The notes under the pieces were generated by a model, which saw nothing but the letters and a program-made list of their open reading frames with translations, was not told where the DNA came from and ran no database searches. The position numbers and the translations under genes are program-made. Shown here piece by piece: positions 52,042 through 61,235 of a stretch of 64,000 nt of DNA. Position 1 is the first letter of the stretch; each line of letters opens with the position of its first letter. The DNA comes from Gammaproteobacteria bacterium UBA2679 (GTDB lineage: Bacteria > Pseudomonadota > Gammaproteobacteria > Pseudomonadales > Oleiphilaceae). The stretch spans positions 333,304-397,303 of the forward strand of contig DEMD01000015.1 in assembly GCA_002354735.1 (NCBI GenBank), read 5' to 3'.

Positions 52042-52977
52042 TCAGGAATTCGTGTTCTCGGGAGGTAGTATTCCGTCTTCTTCTTCTGTGTTCTTGAACA
52101 GGGTGCCGGTGGGGACTATCCAACCAGCTTCCGCTCTGGACTCCACCATATAGACGCCGTTTGGTGTGGTGATGCCGCCAACGGTAATGGCTTCACCCTG
52201 CGTAATAGACACCTGGTTTTCTTCTTCGAAGTCAGTGATCCGGCCGTGCCAGGTCACTGCGCCGGACGTGCCGACTTCGACCCGCTCGACTTCCATCTGC
52301 ATCATGCCGCCTTCGAATGCCACCGGCAGTTCGATAACGTCACCTGCCACAAGTGATTCGATCTTCATGCGATCGACGCTGAGAAATTCGCGACCGTCGT
52401 GCTGCTCTTCAAGCGTCAGGTCCAGCGCCTCAACAGCGCTGTCGTTAACGGCCCAGGGTGCGGGCGTCGCCAGTGCGGCCAACACGGCTTCTGCATCGAA
52501 GGGCTTGCCATCTCTGCGCGCCTGCATCTCGATCATGCGAGTCTCGAGATCCGGATAGCTGGCATTAGTGTTGATCTCTTCGTATCGGGCTTCCTGCTGC
52601 GCAGTAACCGTGAAACCGAAGTCGCTATTCTCGTCAATCAGGTGCTCGGCCGCGAAAGCGTCTTCTACGGAGGCGATTGCCACTGGGGAGTCGACCGCAG
52701 GAAGGTCCTCAGCTGTCGCTGATACGGCTACTGGAGCCTCCACCAGCACCGGCGTTGCCCACGCGTTGCTATATGCATTGCTGAGCTCAGCCTGCGGCGC
52801 GGTGGCGACTGCTCCAGTGGCAGAGTCGATTTGATCAAGCATGTCGTTGCTGGCAATCGTGATAGCTACAGCAATAGCCGTCAGGGAGGCAGTGGACGCC
52901 ATCCAGAAAAGTGGCTTGCGTAGCAACTGCTCAGTGCCTTTGGCTTTAACTCGTTTCGGCTTGCTTGATCGATTCAT
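52042..52977 (-). CDS. Membrane-anchored protein resembling a metalloprotease propeptide
   Basis: A 311-residue protein from the ATG at 52977 (an ATG at 53013 would add 12 residues; no ribosome site decides). A basic N-terminus precedes one membrane helix (about 25-45); the rest would be periplasmic. A Pro/Ala/acidic stretch (about 50-90) is followed by about 220 residues. The last 110 read D-R-M-K-I-E-S-L-V-A-G-D-V-I-E-L-P and then V-T-W-H-G-R-I-T-D and I-T-V-G-G-I-T-T-P-N-G-V-Y-M-V-E. This pattern resembles the barrel-like segment (G-x-I-x-T-P-x-G-x-Y) in propeptides of reprolysin-like proteases. It lies 64 bases upstream of the metalloprotease on the same strand. I infer a prodomain acting in trans; not a recognised family. 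Confidence 0.65.
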   Translation of the reverse strand: MNRSSKPKRVKAKGTEQLLRKPLFWMASTASLTAIAVAITIASNDMLDQIDSATGAVATAPQAELSNAYSNAWATPVLVEAPVAVSATAEDLPAVDSPVAIASVEDAFAAEHLIDENSDFGFTVTAQQEARYEEINTNASYPDLETRMIEMQARRDGKPFDAEAVLAALATPAPWAVNDSAVEALDLTLEEQHDGREFLSVDRMKIESLVAGDVIELPVAFEGGMMQMEVERVEVGTSGAVTWHGRITDFEEENQVSITQGEAITVGGITTPNGVYMVESRAEAGWIVPTGTLFKNTEEEDGILPPENTNS

Positions 52978-53267
52978 TTTGACTGAATTCCCGTCTGGCT
53001 GAATTTCATACATCGGCAGAACATGATCGAATAGTAGACTGCTTCTGCGACGGAAAAGCGGCGGGAATCCGCGGAAATTCGAAAGTAAACATTTCCACGC
53101 TTGATGAAATGGAAAAGCAACAGATTGTTACAGGTTTCGAGTCAAGAAAATGGCAGATTGAAGGGGTGCGTACTAATGCGTAGAGCTGCGTCAAAAAACT
53201 AACGTTCGATATGCGGTATTTTTAGTATCAAATAGAGGTTTTTTGCGTCCACTGATAATTTTGGTAA

Positions 53268-54338
53268 CTACGAATGAGCTTTTTCGCTATGCAGTAGCGC
53301 CTGTTTACGCGCCAGCCCCCACCGATAGCCGCCAAGCTGCCCGTCACCACGCAATACTCGATGACAGGGGACCAGTACCGCTATCTTGTTCGCTGCGCAG
53401 GCAGTGGCAGCAGCTCGCACCGCGCTCGGTCTGTCGATACCTGCCGCCAGCGCTGTGTAGCTTATGGTCTCGCCGCAGGGAATGGTCAGCAGGAAGCGCC
53501 ATACAGACACCTGGAAGGCGGTGCCACGAAGATCCAGTGGCAGGTCAGGTCTCGGGCCCCAGCCGCGGAGATGGGCTTCGAGCGCCAGCGTCCAGGCCTC
53601 GAGTGCAGGCTTGGCTCGTTGGGGGCTTGGTAGCAGCTCGGCATTGGGAAAGCTGGCTTCCAGCTGCTGATAAAGCGCCTCTTCCGTATCGCCGAACTCC
53701 ACCAGGCACAGGCCTTGTGAGGATGCGGCCATGATCATGAGACCAAGGCTGGTCTGTCGAATCGCGAAATGGATGTGCTCGCCACGGCCACCTGAACGGA
53801 AGGTCGATGGCATCATACCGAGACTGCGCTTTGCGTGGAGGTGAGCCCGGCTTGGTGAGCCATAGCCAGCCCCATGTCCGGCAGCAGTGACAGAGCTACC
53901 TTCTCGCAAGGCTGTCTTGAAGCGCTCTGCTCTGAAGGCCTGCTGGAATGCCAACGGTGAAGAGCCGAATTCAGTTTTGAATGCTCTTTGAAACCGTGCA
54001 GGCGAGAGCTCGGCCAGGGAGGCAAGCGTCTTGAGGTCGAGTACTTCATCGGCTTCAGCCTGAATGAAACGTGCGATAGTGTGCAGGCGACTGCTCAGCG
54101 CAGGCGCATCTGCTCGGCACCTTCGGCAGGCTCGGAAGCCAGCGGCTGAAGCCGCCGCAGCGTCTGTAAAGAAACGGAGGTTCTCTGGGCGTGCAGGTCT
54201 CGATGGACATGATGGGTGGCAGTAGATGCCAGTGGTGATGACGCCATAGACGAACCTGCCATCCATGCGTGCATCTCTCGTCGCCACCGCCGACAACATC
54301 GCGCGCTCGTCGGGTGCTTTTTCCATCGTGGCCATCAT
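53268..54338 (-). CDS. ada: Ada: methylated-DNA repair protein and transcriptional activator
   Basis: A 356-residue bifunctional protein. The N-terminal Ada zinc domain (about 10-85) has Cys ligands in Y-C-H-P-S-C-P-S-R and R-A-C-R-R-C-R, which take methyl from phosphotriesters. An AraC-type helix-turn-helix (about 90-180) has F-Q-R-A-F-K. The C-terminal O6-alkylguanine methyltransferase (about 185-350) carries the catalytic P-C-H-R-V. All three parts are intact and the length matches E. coli Ada (354). Methyl-Ada activates repair genes. AAGGAGT precedes the start. The 254-base gap after it (53014-53267) is AT-rich and holds no gene that I can support; the promoter of the propeptide-like gene must lie there. 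Confidence 0.96.
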   Translation of the reverse strand: MMATMEKAPDERAMLSAVATRDARMDGRFVYGVITTGIYCHPSCPSRPARPENLRFFTDAAAASAAGFRACRRCRADAPALSSRLHTIARFIQAEADEVLDLKTLASLAELSPARFQRAFKTEFGSSPLAFQQAFRAERFKTALREGSSVTAAGHGAGYGSPSRAHLHAKRSLGMMPSTFRSGGRGEHIHFAIRQTSLGLMIMAASSQGLCLVEFGDTEEALYQQLEASFPNAELLPSPQRAKPALEAWTLALEAHLRGWGPRPDLPLDLRGTAFQVSVWRFLLTIPCGETISYTALAAGIDRPSAVRAAATACAANKIAVLVPCHRVLRGDGQLGGYRWGLARKQALLHSEKAHS

Positions 54339-54491
54339 CAGACTCCTTACTCTGCTGCTTCGATACCATCATGGTTCATGATAGCGCCTGGACTCTGGCT
54401 GAGCATTCCGTTTCGTGCCGCGAATTTTTGCCGCGGCAAGCGAGTGTCGTGTATCGTCTCGGCTCAGGTAAACGATCAGGAACAGTATCCA

Positions 54492-54956
54492 ATGACCCAG
54501 CCAAACACTCGCGAAATAGTCTATCGCGAGATGAGTATTGCAGACTATGAGCAGGTCATCGCACTCTGGAGCGGCGCTCAAGGCTTGCGCCTGCGTCAGG
54601 CGGACTCGCGTGAGGGCATAGCGCGATATCTTCAGCGAAATCCGGGCTTGAGCTTTGTCGCCGAGCAGCAGCTGGACGGTGGTGAGATCGTCGGCACAGT
54701 TATGGCTGGGCATGACGGCAAGCGTGGCTATCTGCAGCATCTCACGGTGGGAGAGGGCCATCGGGGTGCCGGCATTGGTACCGAGCTGACCAGGCGCTGT
54801 CTTGAAGCGCTGAAGCAGGAAGGCATACTGAAGACGCATCTCTTCGTGCTCGATGACAACGCTGCGGCCCGACGATACTGGCAGAATCGAGGTTGGCAGA
54901 AGCGCGATGACTTCTCTGTTTACTCGTTCATCAACGCTACGGAGCATGACGTTTGA
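54492..54956 (+). CDS. GNAT-family N-acetyltransferase
   Basis: A 154-residue acetyl-CoA-dependent acetyltransferase. The acetyl-CoA loop is visible as V-G-E-G-H-R-G-A-G-I-G (R/Q-x-x-G-x-G/A) around residue 85, followed by a helix L-T-R-R-C-L-E-A-L. The C-terminal A-A-R-R-Y-W-Q-N-R-G-W-Q is typical. Acceptor unknown. The ATG at 54492 with AGGAAC upstream is used; the long upstream frame runs into the ada promoter region and is rejected. Its stop overlaps the mtgA start. Confidence 0.85.
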   Translation: MTQPNTREIVYREMSIADYEQVIALWSGAQGLRLRQADSREGIARYLQRNPGLSFVAEQQLDGGEIVGTVMAGHDGKRGYLQHLTVGEGHRGAGIGTELTRRCLEALKQEGILKTHLFVLDDNAAARRYWQNRGWQKRDDFSVYSFINATEHDV

Positions 54957-55663
54957 GGCTCAGGCACGGTCTGCGACGCGCCGCCCGCTGGTTAGCGTGG
55001 ATCGGTCTAGGCGGCCTGCTATTCGTATTGCTGATCATCGGGATCTTCCGAGTCGTGGATCCGCCGAGCTCTGCCGTAATGTTTGCAGATAGCCTTGCCA
55101 ACGAGCAGCGACGAATTCAGTACGAGTGGGTCGATATGGAGCAGATATCGCCATGGATGCCACTTGCTGTGATCGCCAGTGAAGATCAGCGCTTCCTGTC
55201 CCATTGGGGTATCGATCCAGGCGCCATTGCCACGGCAGTGGAGGACTACCGACGCGGCCGTTCGCTCCGGGGCGCCAGTACGATAACCCAGCAGACTGCA
55301 AAGAACCTTTTTCTTTGGAACGGTCGCCAGACTATTCGCAAAGTGCTGGAAGCGCCTCTGGCGGTGAGTCTCGAGATAGTCTGGTCCAAGCGTCGCATCA
55401 TGGAGGTATATTTGAATGTGGCGGAGTTCGGCCTTGAGGGTGGACAGGCGATCTACGGTGTAGAAGCGGCCAGTCAGCATTTTTTTGGCATCAGTGCCCG
55501 TAATTTAACGGCTGGCCAGGCTGCGCGATTGGCCGCGGTGCTACCCAGTCCGAAACGTTTCAGCGTGGCTCGCCCAAGCCCTTATGTGCAGAGCCGCGTT
55601 GGCTGGATTCAGGAACAGATGGATCAGCTCGGCGGTTTAAGGCACGTTGCGACCCTGCGCTAA
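54953..55663 (+). CDS. mtgA: Monofunctional biosynthetic peptidoglycan transglycosylase
   Basis: A 236-residue GT51 enzyme that polymerises lipid II into glycan chains. One N-terminal membrane helix (about 13-33) anchors it. The GT51 motifs follow: E-D-Q-R-F-L-S-H-W-G (catalytic Glu near residue 80), G-A-S-T-I-T-Q-Q-T-A-K-N-L-F-L, and K-R-R-I-M-E-V-Y-L-N. No transpeptidase domain, so MtgA. The start is a TTG overlapping the previous TGA, with GGAG seven bases before it. Length matches E. coli MtgA (242). Confidence 0.95.
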   Translation: MRLRHGLRRAARWLAWIGLGGLLFVLLIIGIFRVVDPPSSAVMFADSLANEQRRIQYEWVDMEQISPWMPLAVIASEDQRFLSHWGIDPGAIATAVEDYRRGRSLRGASTITQQTAKNLFLWNGRQTIRKVLEAPLAVSLEIVWSKRRIMEVYLNVAEFGLEGGQAIYGVEAASQHFFGISARNLTAGQAARLAAVLPSPKRFSVARPSPYVQSRVGWIQEQMDQLGGLRHVATLR

Positions 55664-55682
55664 TAATGCGCTTAAGCCCGGC

Positions 55683-56513
55683 CTAGCCGCTCAACACATT
55701 CCATAGCCCAATCGCACTGACCAGCAGCAGCACGGAACCGAGCCAGCGGAAGAAGACCTTCGTCTCGGCCCTGATCATGTGCTGGTGAAACCGAAGCCCG
55801 ATCACATGGCCAACACCGGCGCAGGGGAGTAGCCACATATGGTGAATCAGCTGCATGTCGACCCCGGCCCAAATGAATGCGGCGATCTTGATCGACACGA
55901 GTATGATCCACAGCGCATATAGCGTATCGCGTAATTGGGCTTTATCGAGGTGCTGGGCGACTACCGCAACGATGAGTGGTGCGCCGATCAGAGAGGTTCC
56001 ACTGATGTAGCCACCGAGCATCAGAAATAGCGTGTCGAGCACTGGACTATTACTTTTGAACGGCCGATCGAGGATGTAACTGATCGCGTAGGCAGTCACG
56101 ATGCAGAAAATGATGATACTCATGATCTGCGGCGGCAAGGTGATGAGTCCAAGCACGCCGATGATCTTCGGCACGATCATGATCCCCAGGATCTTCCAGA
56201 GGTAGGGCCAGTCGACTGTAGCAGCAGGTGGGCTGTCGCGCTGAGCCGCCAGGGCAGCATCGACGCCTGACGAACCGGTTAGGCCAGCAGCCACTGCAGG
56301 TTGTCGGCGATTGTTGAGCACTATGGTCAGCGAGGCGAATACCAATAGGTGCACAGCGATCAATGGCAGAAATACCAGCGGGTCATTGACGATGAGCAGG
56401 AGAAACGGCAGCGACAGCACTGCGCCGCCGAAGCCAAGGCCAGAACGAACAAAACCGCTCCAGATAAATACGAGTCCAATGAGAAGGTACTGATAAACGT
56501 GCAAATCATGCAT
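55683..56513 (-). CDS. TauE/SafE-family anion exporter
   Basis: A 276-residue membrane protein with eight or so helices, split by a hydrophilic loop (about 70-105) after the first three. G-F-G-G-A-V-L-S-L-P-F (near residue 27) is the first TauE/SafE repeat motif and G-T-S-L-I-G-A-P-L (near residue 175) the second. Members export sulfite, sulfoacetate or other organic anions; this cannot be told apart from sequence. It is convergent with mtgA (19 bases between stops) and stands alone. Confidence 0.85.
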   Translation of the reverse strand: MHDLHVYQYLLIGLVFIWSGFVRSGLGFGGAVLSLPFLLLIVNDPLVFLPLIAVHLLVFASLTIVLNNRRQPAVAAGLTGSSGVDAALAAQRDSPPAATVDWPYLWKILGIMIVPKIIGVLGLITLPPQIMSIIIFCIVTAYAISYILDRPFKSNSPVLDTLFLMLGGYISGTSLIGAPLIVAVVAQHLDKAQLRDTLYALWIILVSIKIAAFIWAGVDMQLIHHMWLLPCAGVGHVIGLRFHQHMIRAETKVFFRWLGSVLLLVSAIGLWNVLSG

Positions 56514-56591
56514 GGCGGCAAGCAGCGCTCAGTTAAAATGAGCTGTCGATTGTAGCTGCGATGTGAGCGCCGAGGTAGGCAGTCGGTGCAA

Positions 56592-58355
56592 TCAACCTTT
56601 TAGCTTGAAGCTGCTAACCACCTGATTCATCTCACTTACCATGCCCTTGAGACCAGCGCTGGTGGCCGATGTCGCTTCCGCAGCCTGCGTGAGGCGGCTG
56701 GACAGTTGACTGATGCTCGTGATGCTCTGATCGATGCTTTCTGCAGCCAGCATCTGTTCCCGAGTGGCTTCACTGATATGCTGATTGGTCACACTGATCG
56801 CTCCGACAGCTTGCAGGATAGTGGTTATGGCATTGGTCGAGGTGTCGGCCTGTTGCAGTGTTACTTCGGCTTTTTGCCGACCGCGCTCGATACTGCTAAC
56901 AACGAGTTCCGTGCCCGAATGCAACTCACCGATCATCTGCTGAATTTGTGCCGTGCTGTCCTGAGTGCGTTTGGCGAGGTTTCTTACTTCATCTGCGACT
57001 ACAGCGAAGCCGCGTCCCTGCTCACCAGCTCTGGCAGCTTCGATAGCTGCGTTGAGCGCCAGCAGGTTGGTCTGCTCAGCAATACCTCTGATTACCTCCA
57101 GGACCGAGCCGATCTGATCAGTACTCCTGACCAGAGCCCTGATGTCTTCAGCAGTTTCCTGAATCTGTGAGGCCAGAAGTGACATGGCGTGCGTAGTGCT
57201 GCCGATACTGTTGCGTCCGGCTTCACAGGCTGCAACCGCCGCCTCGACCTGTGCGACCGCTGCACTGGTGCTGTCGTTGATGCCTTTGACGGTCACAGCC
57301 ATTTCGTTGCTCGCCGTGGCCACTTGATCTGCTTCAGACATCATGTCTGTTGCCGTGCTGCAGGTGGCCTTGCTGACGGTCGCGCTCTCGTCTGCCATTC
57401 GCTGCAATGCAGAGCCGGTACTCGCCACTTGAAGCAGACTTTGCTGAAACTTCTCGAACATTCGATTCAACGCACGGGCGATATCACCAATCTCATCCTG
57501 TCGGTCATAACGAATTCTTCGGCCGAGATCAGACTGACGTTCGATGTCGCCGATGACCTTGGTAAGCCGACTGACTGGGCGGGTGATGGAAAATGCCAGA
57601 CCTCCGCCGACAATAATCGTGATACAGGCGGCTACGGCAAGAATCACGAGCACTGAAGTGGAGAGATCTGCTGCTCTGGAAATCAGAGATCTTCGGGCCT
57701 CTGAGACGCGCCCAGCAGAAACCCCCATCCGCTCTCCTGTGGCAACGACACCATCACTGGCTGCCTTGACCCCCTCGGCCGCCGACGCCAGTAAGCCTTC
57801 GAACATGCTGTTCATCGCAAGACTGTGGCCCTGGGCCTGACCAACCTGTGCACGAATGGCGAAGGGCTCTGCATCAGCCTGGACAAGTTCGAAGGCCGTC
57901 GTCATGGGTTGGTTGAATCTATCGATGTAGTACTCGAGCACTTCTGCTGACTCAGCAGTCTCCTCACTGTTCTGCGAAATTTCGTCGAGTTTGGCGCGCA
58001 ACGCCAGTTCAGCCTTTTTAGCCTCGGTAATGGCGTTTGGCTCGCCGGTGATCACGGAGTCGAATCGCCAGTAGATGAGAATGTTGTACTGGTTATACGC
58101 TTCCAGCACCAGGGACTGCAGTTTCATCACAGCCTGCTGCCTGTCGAGTAGACCAGACTGTTCCTGGAGGGTGAGGTTCTGGTTATCGACCGCCTCTCCG
58201 ACCTTGTCAGCCGTGCCATGCATCTTGTCCACCTCGGACCCGACAAACACGAAGCTGACGATGAGCACAAGGACGAAGAGCGCGCTCATCAGCAGTGCGC
58301 GCTGCAGTATGCCGAAGCGGGTGAAAAAGCTTGATGTCGGGGAATCTGGGGTCAT
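56592..58355 (-). CDS. Methyl-accepting chemotaxis protein
   Basis: A 587-residue chemoreceptor. TM1 is about 15-35; the periplasmic or extracytoplasmic helical sensor domain (about 36-235) resembles four-helix bundle types; TM2 about 240-265; a HAMP domain (about 268-320); then the signalling domain with the conserved hairpin tip R-A-G-E-Q-G-R-G-F-A-V-V-A-D-E-V-R-N-L-A. No C-terminal pentapeptide for CheR tethering is present. The ligand is unknown. GGAGACTT lies before the ATG. No other chemotaxis genes are nearby; such orphan receptors are common in marine bacteria. Confidence 0.93.
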   Translation of the reverse strand: MTPDSPTSSFFTRFGILQRALLMSALFVLVLIVSFVFVGSEVDKMHGTADKVGEAVDNQNLTLQEQSGLLDRQQAVMKLQSLVLEAYNQYNILIYWRFDSVITGEPNAITEAKKAELALRAKLDEISQNSEETAESAEVLEYYIDRFNQPMTTAFELVQADAEPFAIRAQVGQAQGHSLAMNSMFEGLLASAAEGVKAASDGVVATGERMGVSAGRVSEARRSLISRAADLSTSVLVILAVAACITIIVGGGLAFSITRPVSRLTKVIGDIERQSDLGRRIRYDRQDEIGDIARALNRMFEKFQQSLLQVASTGSALQRMADESATVSKATCSTATDMMSEADQVATASNEMAVTVKGINDSTSAAVAQVEAAVAACEAGRNSIGSTTHAMSLLASQIQETAEDIRALVRSTDQIGSVLEVIRGIAEQTNLLALNAAIEAARAGEQGRGFAVVADEVRNLAKRTQDSTAQIQQMIGELHSGTELVVSSIERGRQKAEVTLQQADTSTNAITTILQAVGAISVTNQHISEATREQMLAAESIDQSITSISQLSSRLTQAAEATSATSAGLKGMVSEMNQVVSSFKLKG

Positions 58356-58477
58356 TTGAAGTCTCCAGGCCCGAGCAATGGTGCCACGAGAACGTCCGAA
58401 GCAAAGTCAGGTATGGGCCAGTACTTAAGTAAAGACCCTGGATGAAGACTTTTCCATCTTATCCGCGGACCCGGGGC

Positions 58478-59398
58478 TCAGTAATCCTTCCTGAACGAGA
58501 ACTCTTCCAGCTCTTTTTTCAGTGCGCGGTGATACATCGGGATACTGATCCACGAGTACAGCACCAGTGCCACCCAGCCGAGCGAAAGCACCAGCGAAGT
58601 AGTCGGGTAACCAAGATCGAGGATGGCCCTGGCAAGGAGGTTGAAGAAGAGAAAGGCCATGATGATGACGAACGCGCCTTTGGTATTGCCAAGCGCAGCG
58701 ATCTTCGAGTTCAGGCGCCACCAGAGACCGAGGAAGGGATTGCGCCGCATCTTGACGTGGCTGAACAGGCGGAGCGCTTCTTTCGATGAAGGGTTATTGC
58801 TGATGACGAACTTGGCGTGGTACTCGGCGTCGTCACTGTTGCCCAGCGCTAGCTGTATCTTGCCCATCAGTAGGTTGGCATCGGCGTCGCCGGCGTCTGC
58901 ACGCAGGGCTTCCCTGGCATGCTGCAAGGCCAGGTCGAACTTGCCGCCGGCAAGATAGAATTCGCCCAAAGCGACTTCGAGCCGCCGCGAGTCAGGCTCG
59001 AGGTTCGCGGCCTGCTTCAGGCACGCTTCTGCTGCCGGGCGGTCATCCAGGTGCAGATAGATTTCGCTTAGCATAAACAGTGGTTCGGCATTCTGAGGCT
59101 CCAGCGACTGTGCTTGCTCACAGAACTGGATTGCTTTCCTGGGGCGGTTCTTGAGGGTGCACAGACGAGCATAGCTGAGGTAGAACCAGGCTGTATTCGG
59201 GTCCAGGCTAAGCGCTATTTTCAGTTCATGCTCACCGGCGTGGAGGCGGCCTTGTGCAATGAGGTTCGAAGCCAGCAAGGCGTGCGGCAGGGCACTCTGG
59301 GGATCATCCGCCAGCACCTGTTTCAGGAGGTCGATGGCCTGGGCATGCTGGCCGAGGCGCATGGCCCGCCAGATCGAATCGATTCTATAGGTCTCCAT
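58478..59398 (-). CDS. TPR protein with C-terminal membrane helices
   Basis: A 306-residue protein with about six TPR-like repeats (residues about 10-205; e.g. A-I-D-L-L-K-Q-V-L-A-D-D-P, N-T-A-W-F-Y-L-S-Y-A-R-L) followed by two hydrophobic helices (about 235-285) and a short basic end. It would be anchored to the membrane with the repeats in the cytoplasm. TPRs bind peptides or partner proteins. It is the third gene of an operon with an AAA+ ATPase and a small membrane protein. ATG at 59398 overlaps the previous stop by one base. Partner proteins are unknown. Confidence 0.82.
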   Translation of the reverse strand: METYRIDSIWRAMRLGQHAQAIDLLKQVLADDPQSALPHALLASNLIAQGRLHAGEHELKIALSLDPNTAWFYLSYARLCTLKNRPRKAIQFCEQAQSLEPQNAEPLFMLSEIYLHLDDRPAAEACLKQAANLEPDSRRLEVALGEFYLAGGKFDLALQHAREALRADAGDADANLLMGKIQLALGNSDDAEYHAKFVISNNPSSKEALRLFSHVKMRRNPFLGLWWRLNSKIAALGNTKGAFVIIMAFLFFNLLARAILDLGYPTTSLVLSLGWVALVLYSWISIPMYHRALKKELEEFSFRKDY

Positions 59399-59811
59399 CA
59401 ATGGCTTGCCTGCTCCTTCACGTAGCGGTAAACCGCGTAGGGCGCCGACTGCTTCAGCACCACGAGATAGAGGGCGAGGAAGAAAATGCCTTTCGACAAT
59501 ATTCTGATGTAGGGTGCTGTGGCTTCGAGTGCGAATCCGACAAACTCAGTAAGGTATACCGCACCGATAGAGAAGCCCAGCCAGACCAGAATGCCGGCGA
59601 TGCTAATGCCGATCTCTTTTTTCAAAGTAGGGCTGCCGAGCAGATAGCCGTTAGCGATCACCCATACGAAGGGTAGCCAGTACTGACCCTGCAACGGTGG
59701 CACCCAAAGCAGCGGCAGAAAGACGCTGACGAAGAAGATTGCAGTAGGATCGACGATGAAATTCTCCTGCAGCCGCGGTTTCGGCTCGTCGATAATGTCG
59801 TAACCCGGCAT
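59398..59811 (-). CDS. Small multi-pass membrane protein of the AAA/TPR operon
   Basis: A 137-residue protein with four predicted helices (about 18-35, 38-50, 58-85, 105-125). No recognised family. It starts M-P-G-Y-D-I-I-D-E-P-K-P-R-L and ends with a basic segment. It lies 15 bases after the AAA+ gene and one base overlapping the TPR gene, so the three make one unit. GGTGAC upstream of the ATG is a weak ribosome site. Function unknown. Confidence 0.75.
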   Translation of the reverse strand: MPGYDIIDEPKPRLQENFIVDPTAIFFVSVFLPLLWVPPLQGQYWLPFVWVIANGYLLGSPTLKKEIGISIAGILVWLGFSIGAVYLTEFVGFALEATAPYIRILSKGIFFLALYLVVLKQSAPYAVYRYVKEQASH

Positions 59812-59826
59812 CAGTACGTCACCATA

Positions 59827-61134
59827 TCAGTTGCCATGCTTCTGGAGGAACTCGACGACTTCATTGTAGCGGCCGCCATCATTGGCATAGCGGGCGTAGT
59901 TTCGCGCCGTGGTCATCCACTCTGTCGTGGTGGGCCGGCTCTCGCCAACAGCCTGCTTGAAATGGCGCATGCCTATGGCGACTTCCCGATCGGCTTCCAT
60001 CGATTCGTCAATCGCTTCATCTGCCGCCATGTCGATGAGGTTCGAAAGATCAGCTCCCGAGTAACCGACAGTCTTGGCAGCAATCAGTTCAAAATCTATG
60101 TCGTCCTCACTTGGTCGGCCTTTCATCTCATGACGCAGAATGGCTGCACGTGCAAGCTTGTCTGGCGGGGGAACGAAGAACATGCGGTCAAAACGCCCAG
60201 GCCTCAGGAAAGCTGAGTCTATGGCCCAGGGTACGTTGGTCGACGCCAGCACCAGTACACCCTCGTTGTTCTGCGCGTAGCCATCGAGCTCAGTCAGAAA
60301 TTGGCTTACGGTGTTGCTGCTCGAGCTGCTTCGCGCATGCTCACGCTTGCCAGCCAGGGCTTCGAGCTCGTCGAAGAACAGCACACTTGGCGTTTCATTG
60401 CGGGCCTTTTCGAAGATGGCGTGGAGCTTCTGCTCAGATTCACCGATGTACATATCGAGCACATCGGATATTTCGATGTTGAAGAAGGCGGATTTACACT
60501 CTCCGGCCGTTGCCCGTGCAAGTAATGTCTTGCCACAGCCGGGGGGGCCGTAAAGTAGCACGCCGCCGCCAACTTTCTTCTTGAATCGCTGAAACAGTGA
60601 GGGTTTCTGGAAGGGCAGAATGATCTTCTTGTGAATCTGCTTCTTGATACTGACCAAGCCCACCACGTCGTCGAAGGTCGTGGTGGCCTGACGGTAGCGC
60701 GCGAGCTGCGTCACTTCCGCGAAATCGGTTTTTTCGACAATCTTCAGCTTTGCTTTAGCATCCTGCAGTTCGAGCCGAGCGTCGAGATTCTCGGACCGGA
60801 CACTCGGGTCGTTGCGGGCGGCCTTGAGGTAAAGCGTCCGTGCTTCGCGGCCGCGGCCCTGGTCGAGTAGTGCCTCGATGAGAAGCGTGAACTGCTGGCT
60901 CTGCAGAGTGTCCGCGAAAGCGCTCAGGAGCGCCTCGTCGCTGGCACCAGCAATGGCGCCAGCTATCTCACGAACTTCGCTATCGTCAAGTGTCGGGCTG
61001 AGGGCGGGTATGAAGCGCAGCGCTTCACCCGGCTCATTGCGGCCGACATAGGCCAGCAGAATGACCTTCGCCAGATGAGGCGAAGGCGCGGCGTCAAAAG
61101 CTGAGACAAGGCTATTGAGCGTGGACTGATCCAT
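59827..61134 (-). CDS. AAA+ ATPase with TPR-like N-terminus (CDC48/FtsH-type ATPase domain)
   Basis: A 435-residue AAA+ protein. The N-terminal about 140 residues are helical and TPR-like. The AAA domain (about 155-395) has Walker A G-P-P-G-C-G-K-T, Walker B V-L-F-F-D-E-L, sensor 1 V-L-A-S-T-N, arginine fingers F-L-R-P-G-R-F-D-R and sensor 2 in Y-S-G-A-D-L-S-N-L. The pore-1 aromatic is in M-Y-I-G-E-S-E. So it is a complete hexameric unfoldase-type motor; no protease domain is attached. Role unknown; with the membrane and TPR genes it may act on membrane-associated proteins. AGGAGT precedes the ATG. Confidence 0.9.
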   Translation of the reverse strand: MDQSTLNSLVSAFDAAPSPHLAKVILLAYVGRNEPGEALRFIPALSPTLDDSEVREIAGAIAGASDEALLSAFADTLQSQQFTLLIEALLDQGRGREARTLYLKAARNDPSVRSENLDARLELQDAKAKLKIVEKTDFAEVTQLARYRQATTTFDDVVGLVSIKKQIHKKIILPFQKPSLFQRFKKKVGGGVLLYGPPGCGKTLLARATAGECKSAFFNIEISDVLDMYIGESEQKLHAIFEKARNETPSVLFFDELEALAGKREHARSSSSSNTVSQFLTELDGYAQNNEGVLVLASTNVPWAIDSAFLRPGRFDRMFFVPPPDKLARAAILRHEMKGRPSEDDIDFELIAAKTVGYSGADLSNLIDMAADEAIDESMEADREVAIGMRHFKQAVGESRPTTTEWMTTARNYARYANDGGRYNEVVEFLQKHGN

Positions 61135-61235
61135 GAAACTCCTGCACAGGGCGCTGGGCGTTGATTCGCTGTCGGATCATACCCCACTTCGCGGGCAGCC
61201 TCCTAGCAACAGTCCCAGCAAAGGAGGACCGAAGC

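Noticed and set aside
54216..54491. N-terminal extension of the GNAT gene
   Set aside because: It overlaps the start and promoter area of ada, and the GNAT fold starts after the ATG at 54492, which has a ribosome site.
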